From: JAICQQ01 sp965651135
Lineage (GTDB): Bacteria; Myxococcota_A; Polyangia; Polyangiales; Polyangiaceae
Reading direction: 5' to 3'
NCBI GenBank assembly: GCA_965651135.1
Contig: CBFGRJ010000352.1
Coordinates: 1 to 7,856, forward strand
Length of the DNA stretch: 7,856 bases
Under the pieces are notes generated by a model. The model was not told where the DNA came from, did not search any database, and worked only from the letters and a program-made list of their open reading frames with translations. Positions 6,951-7,856 of the stretch are shown here, in pieces (positions within the stretch are counted from its first letter, which is position 1; each line of letters begins with the position of its first letter). The position numbers and the translations under genes are program-made.

Positions 6951-6976
6951 AGGCGCGTTCCGTCGAGGAAGCGCCT
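6951..6976 (+). terminator. Strong hairpin after trmH (possible terminator)
   Basis: AGGCGC (6951-6956) pairs with GCGCCT (6971-6976), and TTCC (6958-6961) pairs with GGAA (6967-6970). This makes ten base pairs with one bulged G at 6957 and the loop GTCGA. It lies 41 nt past the trmH stop. It lacks a T tract (GGCAGGGG follows), so intrinsic termination is doubtful. It may instead be a pause, a 3'-end stabiliser or a protein site. Confidence 0.4.
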
Positions 6977-6987
6977 GGCAGGGGCAT

Positions 6988-7005
6988 TTGCCATTGTTAA
7001 TGCAA
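6988..7005. promoter_or_regulatory. AT-rich near-palindrome upstream of the bactofilins
   Basis: TTGC-C-ATT and AATGCAA form 7-bp arms with one extra C in the left arm, around GTT. The 18 bp end 28 bp before the first bactofilin ATG and are clearly more AT-rich than the surrounding DNA. The centre contains GTTAAT, a 4-of-6 match to a -10 box, so this may be a promoter with an overlapping operator. There is no good -35 partner. Confidence 0.35.
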
Positions 7006-7033
7006 CTCGGCGAAGCTAGCGTGCCCTCCGTTC

Positions 7034-7348
7034 ATGGCAGGCACATTGATCGCAGAAGGTCTTTCGATCGACGGCGATATCACTTGCGACGAAGAATTGA
7101 CGGTGCAGGGCTCGTTGCGCGGAAAGTTGACTTCTACCGACCAGGTCAACGTCATTGCACCAGGCGTCATCGAGGCGGACCTGAGCGCGCATAGCGTCAG
7201 CATTTCCGGGCAAGTCACCGGGGACATCACCGCCACGGCGCGGGTGGATCTGCAGAGCGGCGGTCGCCTGATCGGAGACGTCAAGGCGGCCCGCTTGACC
7301 ATCGCCGACGGAGCCTCGTTCAAGGGCAACGTCGACATGGACGTTTAG
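7034..7348 (+). CDS. Bactofilin (short form)
   Basis: A 104-residue bactofilin (DUF583/CcmA-like), a small cytoskeletal protein that polymerises without nucleotide into filaments, often at membranes. It consists almost entirely of the right-handed beta-helix core. Hydrophobic, Gly and Asp residues recur with a turn length of about 17-18 residues, for example GLSIDGDITCDEELTVQG, ISGQVTGDI and QSGGRLIGDV. The end, IADGASFKGNVDMDV (90-104), matches the conserved last turn of the family. N- and C-terminal tails are nearly absent, so it is a minimal form. The ATG at 7034 is the only in-frame start after a TAA at 6998-7000, and no clear ribosome-binding site precedes it. The next bactofilin starts 9 bp after its stop, so the two are surely co-transcribed. 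Bactofilins place cell-wall, stalk, polar and chromosome-segregation factors; which role applies here is unknown. Confidence 0.92.
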   Translation: MAGTLIAEGLSIDGDITCDEELTVQGSLRGKLTSTDQVNVIAPGVIEADLSAHSVSISGQVTGDITATARVDLQSGGRLIGDVKAARLTIADGASFKGNVDMDV

Positions 7349-7357
7349 GAATCAGGC

Positions 7358-7856
7358 ATGACAGCAGCCTCGACGATCGGACAGAAAACGGTGGTGATCG
7401 GCAACGTGCACGGCGATGGCGACCTGGATGTGCATGGCCGGGTCGAGGGCGACATCACCGTGTCAGGGAGTGTACTGATCCACGCCACGTCGCAGATCAA
7501 CGGGTCCATTACCGCGGCGGCGATCAAGGTGGCTGGCACGGTCGAGGGGAACTTGGTCGCCCAAGAAACGGTCACCATCGAGCCAGACGCCCGTGTGGTC
7601 GGGGACATGACGACACCTCGCGTGGCCATTGCCGAGGGCGCCCTGGTGCGCGGTATGTTGAGGACCGAAGGCAACCAGCGCAGCAAACGCGCGGGCGATG
7701 TTCCCCCCGGAGCGTTTCGAAGCGCTGCCGGGCTTCAAGCGCAGGGCGCCGAGCGGAGCGCCAGTCCGGCAGGACCGCAACGTTTCGACGCCGAGCGCCC
7801 GGAACCCGAGCATGAAGGCTTTGCGGACGCTGTGACCGGCCCGTCGAAAAAACACA
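7358..7856 (+). CDS. Bactofilin with C-terminal tail (partial)
   Basis: An open frame from the ATG at 7358 to the window edge, at least 166 residues, a second bactofilin. Residues about 10-102 are the beta-helix core: VVIGNVHGDGDLDVHG, RVEGDITVSG, INGSITAAAIKV, GTVEGNLVAQETVTI, ARVVGDMTTPRVAIAEG. From about residue 107 the sequence becomes polar and disordered-looking, rich in Ala, Gly, Ser, Pro, Glu and Arg, and reaches GPSKKH at the edge. Tails after the core are known in some bactofilins, where they serve partner binding. An AGGA lies 7 nt before the ATG and overlaps the TAG stop of the preceding bactofilin, which suggests translational coupling. The two paralogues share the fold but differ widely in sequence, so this is an old duplication. 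A short antisense frame over its core is a shadow. The true C-terminus lies outside the window. Confidence 0.9.
   Translation, partial: MTAASTIGQKTVVIGNVHGDGDLDVHGRVEGDITVSGSVLIHATSQINGSITAAAIKVAGTVEGNLVAQETVTIEPDARVVGDMTTPRVAIAEGALVRGMLRTEGNQRSKRAGDVPPGAFRSAAGLQAQGAERSASPAGPQRFDAERPEPEHEGFADAVTGPSKKH

Noticed and set aside
7345..7686. 113-codon minus-strand frame opposite the second bactofilin
   Set aside because: It is antisense to an unmistakable beta-helix core and has no ribosome-binding site or family pattern.

Overview
The window is a GC-rich piece of bacterial chromosome. Its genes are long and open, shadow frames are open nearly everywhere, and the gene set includes tandem bactofilins, a large secreted BNR-repeat protein and a membrane-anchored phosphoesterase. 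This suggests a Gram-negative, myxobacterium-like organism (Myxococcota, perhaps Polyangiales). That assignment is inference from gene content and style, not from a marker gene. No mobile element, CRISPR array, rRNA or tRNA was found.

Layout from left to right. (1) 1-109, minus: the first ~36 codons of a coiled-coil protein that leaves the window. (2) 110-401: a non-coding stretch between divergent genes. (3) 402-1142, plus: a family 2 glycosyltransferase resembling polyprenyl-phosphate or dolichol-phosphate sugar transferases but without membrane segments. (4) 1158-5971, minus: three genes read in the order thioredoxin (5971-5648), four-helix membrane metallophosphoesterase (5626-4442) and a 1080-residue exported BNR/Asp-box protein (4400-1158). 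The gaps are 21 and 41 bp, so this is probably one transcription unit. It converges on the glycosyltransferase with only 15 bp between stop codons. (5) 5972-6201: a divergent control region with a candidate thioredoxin promoter and several inverted repeats. (6) 6202-6909, plus: a TrmH-type tRNA ribose methyltransferase. (7) 6910-7033: a short spacer with a strong hairpin and an AT-rich near-palindrome. (8) 7034-7856, plus: two bactofilins 9 bp apart, the second cut by the window edge.

Thioredoxin, TrmH, the phosphoesterase fold, the glycosyltransferase and the bactofilins are recognised from clear motifs. The BNR protein can be described structurally but has no assignable function. The least explained parts are that protein, its pairing with a thioredoxin and a membrane phosphoesterase, the 34-residue N-terminal extension of TrmH, and the structured spacers around trmH. 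I see no convincing evidence for a wholly new defence or mobile system here.
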